9,801 nt of DNA from Mesorhizobium sp. Lineage in GTDB: Bacteria > Pseudomonadota > Alphaproteobacteria > Rhizobiales > Rhizobiaceae. Both the position numbers and the translations under genes were made by a program. The notes beneath the pieces are model-generated. The model did no database searches and had not been told where the DNA came from. It worked only from the letters and a program-made list of their open reading frames with translations. Position 1 is the first letter of the stretch, and each line of letters opens with the position of its first letter. Shown here piece by piece: positions 1 to 5,928 of the stretch. The DNA is taken from assembly GCA_030698645.1 (NCBI GenBank), contig JAUYMV010000747.1, positions 1 through 9,801 of the forward strand. The letters run 5' to 3'.

Positions 1-72
1 CGGAATCGAACCAGCACTCCTTGCGGAACCTGATTTTGAGTCAGGCGCGTCTACCAATTCCGCCAAGGGGGC
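1..72 (-). tRNA. tRNA-Leu, anticodon CAA (3' end outside the window)
   Basis: On the minus strand the sequence starts GCCCCCTTGGCGGAATTGG, the usual start of a class II leucine tRNA: seven-base acceptor strand, T8, G9, then a D arm with GGTAGACGC. The anticodon stem CCTGA/TCAGG encloses the loop CTCAAAA, which gives anticodon CAA and reads UUG codons. A variable arm (TTCCGCAAGGAG) and the start of the T arm (GGTTCGATTCC) follow. The last bases of the T arm, the 3' acceptor strand and the CCA end lie to the left of position 1, so about 72 of roughly 85 bases are present. The gene is divergent from the membrane-protein gene to its right. Confidence 0.95.
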
Positions 73-102
73 GCGTCGCGCGTCGGGGCGCGACGGCTGC
101 GG

Positions 103-130
103 ACTATACGGCGAAGCGGTGCGTCGTCAA
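103..130 (-). promoter_or_regulatory. Probable promoter of tRNA-Leu
   Basis: On the minus strand, TTGACG (125-130) and TATAGT (103-108) are separated by 16 bases. Each differs from the sigma-70 consensus hexamer at one position. Transcription would start near base 96, leaving a 5' leader of about 24 bases before the tRNA. The bases just after the -10 box are GC-rich (CCGCAGCCG), as is typical of stable-RNA promoters under growth-rate or stringent control. That regulation is inferred from base composition only. Confidence 0.75.
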
Positions 131-245
131 TTGCAAAGCAGCGCGTCCGGCCCTACAGGGGACGTCGAACGACCGAACGCGCCGTCCGCCTCGATGATTC
201 TGCGCAGCCACGGGTCGAGCGTTTCTTGCTGCACGGGGACCGTTG

Positions 246-827
246 ATGCTGCGCAGACTGTATGACTGGACCATGTCGCTGGCCGCGACGCGCCATGCCG
301 AGCGCGCGCTCGCCGCGGTGTCTTTCGTCGAAAGCTCGGTCTTCCCGATTCCGCCCGACGTGCTTTTGATCCCGATGGTGCTGGCAAACCGCCGGCGTTG
401 GGTGCGCTATGCGCTCATCTGCACGATCGCCTCGATCCTCGGCGCGCTTCTCGGCTACGCCATCGGCCACTTTTTGCTCGAGACCGTGGGCCGACCCATT
501 CTCGCCTTCTACAACGCCGAAGACTCCTTCCAGAAGGTGACGGACTGGTACAATGTCTGGGGCGGCTGGGGCATCCTGTTTGCCGCCGTGACGCCGTTTC
601 CCTACAAGGTGCTGACGATCTTCTCGGGGGCCACCGGGCTCGACCTGTTCACCTTCGTCGTCGTCAGCATCGTCGGCCGCGGCTTGCGCTTCTTCCTCGT
701 CTCGTGGCTGCTGTACCACTTCGGCGAGCCGATCCGCACCTTCATCGAGAAGCATCTCGGCCTTCTTTTCACCCTTTTCATGATCTTGCTCATCGGCGGC
801 TTCGTCGCCGTCCGCTACATGTTCTGA
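246..827 (+). CDS. VTT/YqaA-family (DedA-like) integral membrane protein
   Basis: The gene encodes a 193-residue polytopic inner-membrane protein of the YqaA branch of the VTT (SNARE-associated/DedA-like) family. Related DedA proteins act in membrane homeostasis and lipid-carrier or ion transport; the YqaA branch has no firmly assigned substrate. Family marks are the E-x4-P-x-P-P-D segment at residues 29-38 (ESSVFPIPPD), a Gly-rich helix at about 58-78, and the second hairpin motif TPFPYKVLTIFSG at 116-128. A hydrophobic C-terminal helix covers about 172-190. The ATG at 246 is preferred because GGGGA (235-239) lies six bases upstream; a TTG at 243 is also in frame but too close to that site. 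A weak plus-strand promoter (TTGCAA 131-136, TACAGG 154-159) may lie back to back with the tRNA promoter. The stop is one base from the next gene, so the two are very likely cotranscribed. Confidence 0.88.
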   Translation: MLRRLYDWTMSLAATRHAERALAAVSFVESSVFPIPPDVLLIPMVLANRRRWVRYALICTIASILGALLGYAIGHFLLETVGRPILAFYNAEDSFQKVTDWYNVWGGWGILFAAVTPFPYKVLTIFSGATGLDLFTFVVVSIVGRGLRFFLVSWLLYHFGEPIRTFIEKHLGLLFTLFMILLIGGFVAVRYMF

Positions 828-828
828 G

Positions 829-1341
829 ATGCCAATGACCTTGTCCGCCCCCCTCGGCCCGACCCAGAAATGGTCGGCTTTCCTGCTCCTGATCGGCATG
901 GCCGGAACGGTCGGAACGGCGCTCGCCTTCGAGCATATCGGCGGCTACATCCCCTGCATGCTCTGCCTGCAGGAGCGCATTCCCTATTACGTCGGCGCCC
1001 CCCTGATGGGGCTCGCCGTGATTGCCGTCTACCTGAACTGGCCGGCCTGGACGGCGCGGCTCCTGCTCCTGCTCGGCGCCCTGCTGATGACCATCGGCCT
1101 CGGCATGGCGATCTATCATTCCGGCGTCGAATGGGCGTGGTGGGCGGGACCGACGAGCTGCGGCGCGGTCGCGCCGTCGACCGGCGGCACCAACGGCGTG
1201 CTCGATTCCATCAACACGGTCATTCCGCCGTCCTGCGACAAGGCCGCCGGCCGCTTCCTCGGCCTCTCCTTCGCCGGCTGGAACGTCGTGGCGAGCGCGC
1301 TGTTCGCCGTGATCGGCTACCGCGCGGCGTTCAAGCGCTGA
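829..1341 (+). CDS. dsbB: DsbB-family disulfide bond formation protein
   Basis: The gene encodes a 170-residue inner-membrane quinone-linked oxidoreductase of the DsbB family. DsbB reoxidises the periplasmic thiol oxidase DsbA and passes the electrons to quinone. Both cysteine pairs expected of the family are present: C43-M-L-C46 in the first periplasmic loop (PCMLCLQER, followed by the usual Gln-Glu-Arg), and C111 and C136 in the second loop, here 25 residues apart. Four hydrophobic helices fit residues about 16-34, 53-70, 76-96 and 148-166. The ATG at 829 follows the previous stop by one base (TGAgATG) and has no clear Shine-Dalgarno, so translation is probably coupled; an ATG at 835 is a possible alternative start. 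No dsbA is visible nearby. Pairing with the YqaA-like gene suggests an envelope unit. Confidence 0.93.
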   Translation: MPMTLSAPLGPTQKWSAFLLLIGMAGTVGTALAFEHIGGYIPCMLCLQERIPYYVGAPLMGLAVIAVYLNWPAWTARLLLLLGALLMTIGLGMAIYHSGVEWAWWAGPTSCGAVAPSTGGTNGVLDSINTVIPPSCDKAAGRFLGLSFAGWNVVASALFAVIGYRAAFKR

Positions 1342-1347
1342 CCTTTT

Positions 1348-1375
1348 CCCTTCTCCCCGTGAACAGGGAGAAGGG
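1348..1375. repeat. Rhizobial-type intergenic palindrome, possible bidirectional terminator
   Basis: A perfect 10-base-pair inverted repeat (CCCTTCTCCC at 1348-1357, GGGAGAAGGG at 1366-1375) encloses an 8-base loop, CGTGAACA. It fills most of the 52-base gap between two converging genes, so it could end transcription from both sides, although there is no clear T tract on either strand. Elements of the form CCTTCTCCCCGTGAACGGGGAGAAGG are a common dispersed palindrome in rhizobial genomes; that match is from memory, not a search. Confidence 0.7.
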
Positions 1376-1393
1376 GGCTACATCGCCCAGGCC

Positions 1394-1951
1394 CTACGGC
1401 TCCAGTTCGACATCCCAGTAGAGATAATCCATCCAGCTTTCATGCAGATGGTTGGGCGGGAACATACGGCCATTGTTGTGCAGATCGTGCACCGTCGGCT
1501 GGTACGGCTTCTGGATCGGCCACATCTTGGCCTGCGACGGCATCATGCCGCCCTTGCGCAGATTGCAGGGCGAGCAGGCGGCTACCACGTTCTCCCACGT
1601 CGTCGCCCCGCCGCAGCGGCGCGGCACGACGTGGTCGAAGGTCAAATCCTCCGTCGTGTGGCAATACTGGCACTGGAAGCGGTCGCGCAGAAACACGTTG
1701 AAGCGCGTGAAGGCCGGGTTGCGCGACGGCTTCACGTAGGACTTCAGGCACACCACGCTCGGCAGCCGCATCGAGAACGACGGCGACGAGACCTCGTGCT
1801 CATATTCGGCGACGATGTTGACGCGGTCGAGGAACACCGCCTTGATCGCGTCCTGCCACGACCAGAGCGACAGCGGGTAGTAGCTGAGCGGACGGTAATC
1901 CGCGTTCAGCACCAGCGCCGGCAAACCATCTGGCGAGACATGCACAGTCAC
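1394..1951 (-). CDS. HNH endonuclease family protein
   Basis: The gene encodes a 185-residue soluble protein with a C-terminal HNH nuclease domain. Residues about 89-135 carry the whole signature: zinc-binding C94-x-x-C97, the D106-H107 pair of the first beta strand (LTFDHVVPR), G114-G115, W119-x-N121, and C126-x-x-C129-N130 with R-K-G-G after it. The first 80 residues (from about [15 protein letters not shown]) form the conserved N-terminal part of this widespread bacterial family. Its cellular role is unknown; proteins of this kind are usually chromosomal and not part of a restriction system, and no methylase is seen here. I chose the GTG at 1949-1951 because AGGAG lies nine bases upstream and the length matches rhizobial homologues; the frame stays open further upstream but that part does not look like protein. 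The gene lies downstream of the glycosylase on the same strand, 121 bases away, and may have its own promoter. Confidence 0.92.
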   Translation of the reverse strand: MTVHVSPDGLPALVLNADYRPLSYYPLSLWSWQDAIKAVFLDRVNIVAEYEHEVSSPSFSMRLPSVVCLKSYVKPSRNPAFTRFNVFLRDRFQCQYCHTTEDLTFDHVVPRRCGGATTWENVVAACSPCNLRKGGMMPSQAKMWPIQKPYQPTVHDLHNNGRMFPPNHLHESWMDYLYWDVELEP

Positions 1952-1960
1952 GTCGCGGAT

Positions 1961-1965
1961 CTCCT
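1961..1965 (-). promoter_or_regulatory. Ribosome binding site fixing the GTG start of the HNH gene
   Basis: AGGAG on the minus strand ends nine bases before the GTG at 1949-1951. It supports this start over the longer open frame and over the second GTG at 1943-1945. Confidence 0.7.
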
Positions 1966-1990
1966 GAAACCCAAACCAATCGGCCGGGAT

Positions 1991-2020
1991 AGTGTAAGCG
2001 GCAAGTGACAGGATTGTGAA
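1991..2020 (-). promoter_or_regulatory. Candidate promoter of the HNH gene
   Basis: On the minus strand, TTCACA (2015-2020, five of six consensus bases) and TACACT (1991-1996, four of six) are separated by 18 bases. Transcription would start about 35 bases before the GTG codon. It lies in the 121-base gap after the glycosylase gene, so the HNH gene need not depend on read-through. Confidence 0.4.
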
Positions 2021-2040
2021 GCGGAGAAAACGCGCGGCCG

Positions 2041-2078
2041 ATGCGCGAAATGGCGCATTTTTGCAGTTTTTTTCAAGG
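2041..2078 (+). terminator. Terminator-like hairpin with T tracts, oriented on the plus strand
   Basis: ATGCGC (2041-2046) and GCGCAT (2053-2058) form a six-base-pair stem around the loop GAAATG. On the plus strand this is followed by TTTT, GCAG and a run of seven Ts. This looks like a weak intrinsic terminator for plus-strand transcription, yet the genes on both sides run on the minus strand. It would act on antisense RNA, or the resemblance is accidental. The T run reaches into the last codons of the glycosylase gene. Confidence 0.35.
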
Positions 2079-2732
2079 TTTACGGGCCTCGCCCGCGTCC
2101 GGAACCCCTTCCCTGCCCCGCATGCTTCGATAGTAGGCCCAAAACAGCCGGGCCGCGACGCCGCGCCAGGGCGCCCATGATTCGGCGATGGCGATGAGAC
2201 TTTTCTCGCCCGGCCGCGGGCTGACGCCAAGCGCCTCGCCGACCGCGCTTTGCAGCGCGACGTCGCGCGCGGGAAAGATATCGGGGTGGCCGGCGGCAAA
2301 CAGCAGATACACCTCGGCCGTCCACGGGCCGATGCCGCTGACCTGCGTCAGCCGCGAGGTCGCCTCAGCCGCATCGAGGCTGCACAAATGACCGAGGTCG
2401 AGCCCGTCGGCCACGGCCGCGGCGATCGCCAGCAGCGTCTTCTGCTTCGGCCGCGACAGTCCGGCCTCGCGAAATGCGTCCTCCCCCGCCACCAGCATCC
2501 GCTCCGGGGTCAGCGGGACGACGATGCGCAGAAGCCGGCTGAGGATCGCATCGGCGCTGGCGCGCGAGATCTGCTGCGACACGATGATCGAGACGAGGCT
2601 GGCGAAGCCCGGCTCCGACAGCCTGAGCGGCACTTCGCCGGCGCGCGCGCGCACCGCGATCAGGCGCGGGTCGAGCGCTGAGAGCGCGTCGAGCCCTTCC
2701 GCGATGTCGTCGAGGCTTGTGATCCGCCGCAT
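2073..2732 (-). CDS. DNA-3-methyladenine glycosylase II-like (HhH-GPD superfamily)
   Basis: The gene encodes a 219-residue base-excision repair glycosylase that would remove alkylated bases such as 3-methyladenine by cleaving the N-glycosidic bond. It is the short AlkA type without the N-terminal domain of E. coli AlkA (282 residues). Visible marks are SIIVSQQIS at 48-56 (the first conserved helix of HhH-GPD proteins), GLSRPKQK at 91-98, the helix-hairpin-helix loop VSGIGPWTAE at 131-140, and the catalytic aspartate D157 in PARDVALQ. There is no C-terminal Fe-S cysteine cluster, which argues against endonuclease III or MutY. The ATG at 2730-2732 has a GGGAA sequence four bases upstream. The gene is divergent from gluQ with 67 bases between them; only a weak promoter candidate is visible (TTGGAC 2781-2786, TACGAA 2757-2762). 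Confidence 0.92.
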   Translation of the reverse strand: MRRITSLDDIAEGLDALSALDPRLIAVRARAGEVPLRLSEPGFASLVSIIVSQQISRASADAILSRLLRIVVPLTPERMLVAGEDAFREAGLSRPKQKTLLAIAAAVADGLDLGHLCSLDAAEATSRLTQVSGIGPWTAEVYLLFAAGHPDIFPARDVALQSAVGEALGVSPRPGEKSLIAIAESWAPWRGVAARLFWAYYRSMRGREGVPDAGEARKP

Positions 2733-2799
2733 GTGATTCCCGTTCGCAGGATGCTATTCGTAGGCGACAGGCCACGTTCCGTCCAACCGCGCAGTCCAA

Positions 2800-3681
2800 A
2801 TGACCCGCATCTTCCGCTTTGCCCCCAGCCCGAACGGCGAACTGCATCTCGGCCACGCCCGCTCGGCGCTGCTGAACCAGCGGCTCGCGTCGGAAAGCGG
2901 CGGGCGCCTGCTGCTGCGCATCGAGGACATCGACGTGGGCCGCTGCACGCCGGAATTCGAAGCCGCGATCTACCGCGATCTCGAATGGCTCGGCGTCACC
3001 TGGGAAAGCCCGGCGCGCCGCCAGTCGGAGCATTTCGACGACTACCAGGCGGCCCTCGATCGGCTGAAGTCGCTGGGGCTGGTCTATCCCTCCTTCATGT
3101 CGCGCGGCGAGATGCGCGACCATATCGCCGCGCGCAGCGACGCCAGGAACCCCTGGCCGCGCGATCCCGACGGCGCGCCGCTCTATCCCGATGCCGACCG
3201 CCGGCTCAGCCGGCGCGAGCGCACCCGCCGCATCGCCAGCCACGCGCCGCATGCCTGGCGGCTGGACATGCAGGCCGCGTCAGAGCTGGCGGGCGACCGC
3301 CTGTCCTGGCAGGAGAGCGGCGAAGGCCCTGGCGGCGAAGCCGGCGCCGTGCCGGCGAAGCCGGAGATCTGGGGCGACGTGGTCATCGCCCGAAGCGACA
3401 TCCCGGCCAGCTATCATCTCGCCGTCACGGTCGACGACGCGCTGCAGGGCGTCACCGACGTGGTGCGCGGCCAGGACCTGTTCTACGCCTGCGCCGTGCA
3501 CCGCCTGCTACAGCATCTGCTCGACCTGCCCGCGCCTGACTACCGGCATCACGCGCTGATCGTCGGCGCGGACGGGCGCAAGCTCTCGAAAAGCCGCGGC
3601 GACACCGGCATCGCGGCGCTGCGCGAGAGCGGGCATACGGCGGAGGAGGTGAGGGCAATGGCGCTGGAGGGGCTGGAGTGA
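2800..3681 (+). CDS. gluQ: Glutamyl-Q tRNA(Asp) synthetase (GluQRS)
   Basis: The gene encodes a 293-residue paralogue of the glutamyl-tRNA synthetase catalytic core. It activates glutamate and attaches it to queuosine at position 34 of tRNA(Asp). The Rossmann fold starts with RFAPSPNGELHLGHA (6-20), containing the class I HIGH-type motif HLGH (16-19), then LLLRIEDID (37-45). YHLAVTVDDALQGVTDVVRG is the conserved tRNA acceptor region, and KLSKS (261-265) is the KMSKS loop. The anticodon-binding domain is absent, as expected. Two features are unusual against E. coli: the zinc motif CxC...Y...C is replaced by S98, M100, Y129 and D133, and only 28 residues follow KLSKS. The ATG at 2800 has no Shine-Dalgarno, so a leaderless or weakly translated message is possible. 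The GC-rich loop near residues 178-188 has a 12-base direct repeat. Confidence 0.93.
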   Translation: MTRIFRFAPSPNGELHLGHARSALLNQRLASESGGRLLLRIEDIDVGRCTPEFEAAIYRDLEWLGVTWESPARRQSEHFDDYQAALDRLKSLGLVYPSFMSRGEMRDHIAARSDARNPWPRDPDGAPLYPDADRRLSRRERTRRIASHAPHAWRLDMQAASELAGDRLSWQESGEGPGGEAGAVPAKPEIWGDVVIARSDIPASYHLAVTVDDALQGVTDVVRGQDLFYACAVHRLLQHLLDLPAPDYRHHALIVGADGRKLSKSRGDTGIAALRESGHTAEEVRAMALEGLE

Positions 3682-3694
3682 GGGGCTGCGCCGT

Positions 3695-3988
3695 TCACCG
3701 CATGATCCGCCCGAGCACCCCCTTGGCGAGCGCCAGAACGAGCATCACGACAAACGCCCCGCCAAGCCCGGTGCCGACCGCCATCGTCAGGTCGTTCAGG
3801 CGCACGCCCCAGGAATTGGCGAGATAGACGGCGAGGAAGAAGCCCGAGGTGATGATCAGCATGTTGCCGGCCGCCCCGAAGCCGTCCTCGCCCATCAATC
3901 CGTCGAGCGCGGTGCCGAGCATGAAGCCGAAGATCGAAACGGTCGCGATCGCCAGGGCGATCCATACGATGTCAAGGTTCCAGAGCAC
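3695..3988 (-). CDS. Small three-helix membrane protein of unknown function
   Basis: The gene encodes a hydrophobic protein of 97 residues that I cannot assign to a named family. Three membrane helices are likely at about 7-25, 39-57 and 70-89, with a short acidic loop (DGLMGEDG, 29-36) between the first two and a basic C-terminal end (GRIMR). Glycine and alanine are frequent in the helices (GTGLGGAF at 72-79), suggesting tight packing. I chose the GTG at 3986-3988 because AGAGG lies seven bases upstream. The frame stays open to 4186, but that would overlap the divergent transporter gene and its N-terminal part is polar and arginine-rich with no membrane character. The gene converges on gluQ with 13 bases between the stops. 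The shape resembles small GlsB/YeaQ-like membrane proteins, but I see no diagnostic motif. Confidence 0.75.
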   Translation of the reverse strand: MLWNLDIVWIALAIATVSIFGFMLGTALDGLMGEDGFGAAGNMLIITSGFFLAVYLANSWGVRLNDLTMAVGTGLGGAFVVMLVLALAKGVLGRIMR

Positions 3989-3995
3989 GGCGCAA

Positions 3996-4000
3996 CCTCT
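3996..4000 (-). promoter_or_regulatory. Ribosome binding site fixing the GTG start of the 97-residue protein
   Basis: AGAGG on the minus strand ends seven bases before the GTG at 3986-3988. It is the reason for preferring this start over the longer upstream open frame. Confidence 0.6.
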
Positions 4001-4124
4001 GCGTCTGCCCCGTCCTTCCCCCCGGAAAGACCTCACCTCCCGCATCATCTGGCCCACCGGTTTCGTTTTGCTTACCCGGATCGACTGCATTAGAGCCTTC
4101 GCCGTCATCCGCTGGTAACCCCGC

Positions 4125-5000
4125 ATGAAACAGATCACCGCCCTGGCTCCGGCGCTCTTCGTCCTGCTCTGGGCGACCGGCTTCATCGGCGCGCGCTACG
4201 CCATGCCCTGGGCCGAGCCGTTCACCTTTCTCGCCGTCCGCTTCGGGCTGGCGCTGGTCATTTTCGCCGCCATCATGCTGGTCGCGAAGGCGGCCCTGAC
4301 CGGCCGCCAGGGCGCGCTGCACGCGATGGCGGCGGGCGGGCTGATGCACGGCGTCTATCTGGGCGGCACGTTCTGGGCGATCGCGCACGGCATGACGGCC
4401 GGCTTCTCGGCGCTCATCGTCGGTCTGCAACCCTTGATCACCGCGGTCCTGGCGGGTCTCGTGCTGGGCGAGCGCATCCTGCCGCGCCACTGGGCGGGTC
4501 TCGCCATCGGCTTCGCCGGCGTGATGATCGTGATCTGGCCGAAGCTCGGCGCGGCCGTCGATTCCGTGCCGACGCCGGCGCTTCTGGCCCAGTTCGTCGC
4601 CGTCGTGGCGATGAGCGCGGGCACCATATGGCAGAAGAAATTCGTCACCGGACTGGATCTCGTCACCGGCAGCTTCTGGCAATATCTCGGCGCCATGCTG
4701 GTCATGCTGGCCGGATCGCTGCTTTTCGAGACGCAGCGCGTGACCGTCGCCGGCGAACTCGTCTTCGCGCTCGCCTGGCTGGTCCTGGTGCTTTCGGTCG
4801 GAGCCACCTTCCTGCTGATGTATCTGATCCGCGAGGGATCCATGGCGAAGGTCGGATCGCTGTTCTACCTCGTGCCGGCCGTCACGGCGTTGATGGCCTG
4901 GCCGCTCTTCGGCGAGACGCTCTCGCCGCTGCAGATCGCCGGCATGGTGGTTGCGACCTGCGGCGTGGCGCTGGCCACGACCTCACCCCGCGATGCGTGA
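4125..5000 (+). CDS. EamA-family (DMT superfamily) transporter
   Basis: The gene encodes a 291-residue inner-membrane transporter of the drug/metabolite transporter superfamily with two EamA repeats and about ten helices. The first repeat covers residues about 5-140 and begins with FVLLWATGFIGARYAMPWAEP, the typical [W/S]-x-x-x-F motif of the first helix; its end carries the family motif LQPLITAVLAGLVLGERI. The second repeat covers about 150-287 and ends with FYLVPAVTALMAWPLFGETL, the matching motif. The substrate cannot be told from sequence; family members export amino acids, metabolites or drugs. No strong Shine-Dalgarno precedes the ATG at 4125. A weak promoter is possible (TTGCTT 4068-4073 with TTAGAG 4090-4095). 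The gene is divergent from the 97-residue protein and its last 18 bases overlap the end of the next, converging gene. Confidence 0.92.
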   Translation: MKQITALAPALFVLLWATGFIGARYAMPWAEPFTFLAVRFGLALVIFAAIMLVAKAALTGRQGALHAMAAGGLMHGVYLGGTFWAIAHGMTAGFSALIVGLQPLITAVLAGLVLGERILPRHWAGLAIGFAGVMIVIWPKLGAAVDSVPTPALLAQFVAVVAMSAGTIWQKKFVTGLDLVTGSFWQYLGAMLVMLAGSLLFETQRVTVAGELVFALAWLVLVLSVGATFLLMYLIREGSMAKVGSLFYLVPAVTALMAWPLFGETLSPLQIAGMVVATCGVALATTSPRDA

Positions 5001-5834
5001 GCGCGCCTCGAGGTAGCGCCGGATCGCCGCGTTCAGCTCGCCACCGAGGATGAAGATCGCCGAGACGATGTAGAGGAAGACCACCGCGATCATGATCGAG
5101 GCGAGGCCGGCATAGGTCGAGACATAGCTGGAGAACTGCTTCAGGTAGGCCGCGAACATGCTGGAGCCTGCCACCCAGGCGGCCAGCGTGAAGGCGATGC
5201 CTGGGATGACGTCGTGGAACGGCCGCCGGCCGGCCGGCAGCCAGAAATGCACGGCGACGAGGCCGGCGACGATCACGCCAGACGCGATGATGTAGCGCCA
5301 TAGCGTGATGGTGCCCATGTAGGGCCCGATCCAGCTCAGGTTTCGTTCGGCGATGTCGGCCAGCAGCGGCGCCAGCACGAGCAGAAGGCTGATCGCCAGG
5401 AAGCCGATCGTCGCGATCAGCACGAAGGCGAGGCTCTGCAGCCGCCGGAACAGGAAGGAGCGCGTCTCCGTGACGCGATAGGCGCGGTTGAGCGACACGC
5501 GGAGCGCCTCGATGCCGTTCGACGCGAAGATCGCCGCCGCGATCACCGAGACCGTCAGGAAGTCGCCGCGCTGCACCGTCAGCACGTTGCGCACCTCGTT
5601 GGCGATGGGTGCGGCGATCTGCTCCGGCCAGGTGTCGAAGACGAGATGCACCGCCGTGTCGGCAAAGGCGTTGGCGCCGAGGAAGCTGGCGAGCGCCGTG
5701 GCGAAGATCAGGAACGGGAACAGCGCCATCAGCGCCGAAATCGCCAGATGGCTCGACATCGACCAGCCGTCGTCGGAGTCGAAATGGCCCATGGCGTCGG
5801 ACAGGATGCGCTTGATCGCGACGATGTTCCGCAT
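4983..5834 (-). CDS. YihY/virulence factor BrkB family membrane protein
   Basis: The gene encodes a 283-residue inner-membrane protein of the YihY/BrkB family with about six helices. Recognisable parts are the first helix after SSHLAISALMALFPF (27-41), the family motif SNGIEALRVSLNRAYRVTE, and the last helix ending in FILGGELNAAI, where a GaELN-type ending is characteristic. Relatives were long labelled ribonuclease BN; that label is wrong, since RNase BN is encoded by another gene, and the biochemical role of this family is still open. In Bordetella, BrkB is linked to serum resistance. The ATG at 5832-5834 is chosen because GGAGAGG lies just upstream; the longer open frame to 6074 would run across the divergent dehydrogenase gene. 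The stop overlaps the end of the DMT gene by 18 bases. Confidence 0.9.
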   Translation of the reverse strand: MRNIVAIKRILSDAMGHFDSDDGWSMSSHLAISALMALFPFLIFATALASFLGANAFADTAVHLVFDTWPEQIAAPIANEVRNVLTVQRGDFLTVSVIAAAIFASNGIEALRVSLNRAYRVTETRSFLFRRLQSLAFVLIATIGFLAISLLLVLAPLLADIAERNLSWIGPYMGTITLWRYIIASGVIVAGLVAVHFWLPAGRRPFHDVIPGIAFTLAAWVAGSSMFAAYLKQFSSYVSTYAGLASIMIAVVFLYIVSAIFILGGELNAAIRRYLEARSRIAG

Positions 5835-5836
5835 GG

Positions 5837-5843
5837 CCTCTCC
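5837..5843 (-). promoter_or_regulatory. Ribosome binding site fixing the start of the BrkB-family gene
   Basis: GGAGAGG on the minus strand ends two bases before the ATG at 5832-5834, with its GGAG core five bases away. It supports this start over upstream in-frame codons. Confidence 0.7.
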
Positions 5844-5861
5844 GATTGTTTCGCCGGGTCG

Positions 5862-5891
5862 AATATGTGAAAAGTTTCCCTGAAATGGCAA
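5862..5891 (-). promoter_or_regulatory. Candidate promoter of the BrkB-family gene
   Basis: On the minus strand, TTGCCA (5886-5891, five of six consensus bases) and CATATT (5862-5867, four of six) are separated by 18 bases. Transcription would start about 20 bases before the ATG. No equally good plus-strand promoter for the divergent dehydrogenase gene was found in the same 94-base gap. Confidence 0.4.
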
Positions 5892-5917
5892 GGCGGCAAC
5901 CGGATTTCGGTTCCGCC
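5892..5917. promoter_or_regulatory. Hairpin immediately upstream of the dehydrogenase ribosome binding site
   Basis: GGCGG-C-AACCG (5892-5902) pairs with CGGTT-CCGCC (5908-5917) to give a ten-base-pair stem with one bulged C and a five-base loop, GATTT. It ends two bases before the GGAG site (5920-5923) of the plus-strand gene that starts at 5929. As RNA it could affect ribosome access; as DNA it is an imperfect dyad that a regulator might bind. It also abuts the -35 box proposed for the divergent gene. Confidence 0.45.
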
Positions 5918-5928
5918 CCGGAGCAAAG

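Noticed and set aside
1..245. tRNA-Leu as an integration site with an attached mobile element
   Set aside because: No integrase, direct repeat of the tRNA 3' end or change in composition is visible on the side within the window; the 3' end of the tRNA, where integration would occur, is outside it.
153..899. A 248-codon open frame on the minus strand across the YqaA-like and dsbB genes
   Set aside because: It is an antisense shadow of two well-supported plus-strand genes; the product is a polar, Arg/Asp/Glu-rich string with no domain, as expected from high-GC antisense frames.
1952..2299. N-terminal extension of the HNH gene to about 2299
   Set aside because: The extension runs into the glycosylase gene in another frame and is low-complexity; the GTG at 1951 has a good ribosome binding site and gives the family's usual length.
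1394..2732. HNH nuclease plus DNA glycosylase as a defence or restriction pair
   Set aside because: The two genes are 121 bases apart with a possible separate promoter, both belong to common chromosomal families, and there is no methylase, helicase or other defence gene nearby.
2365..3252. A 295-codon open frame on the minus strand over the glycosylase and gluQ
   Set aside because: It overlaps the glycosylase in another frame and gluQ in antisense, and has no recognisable motif.
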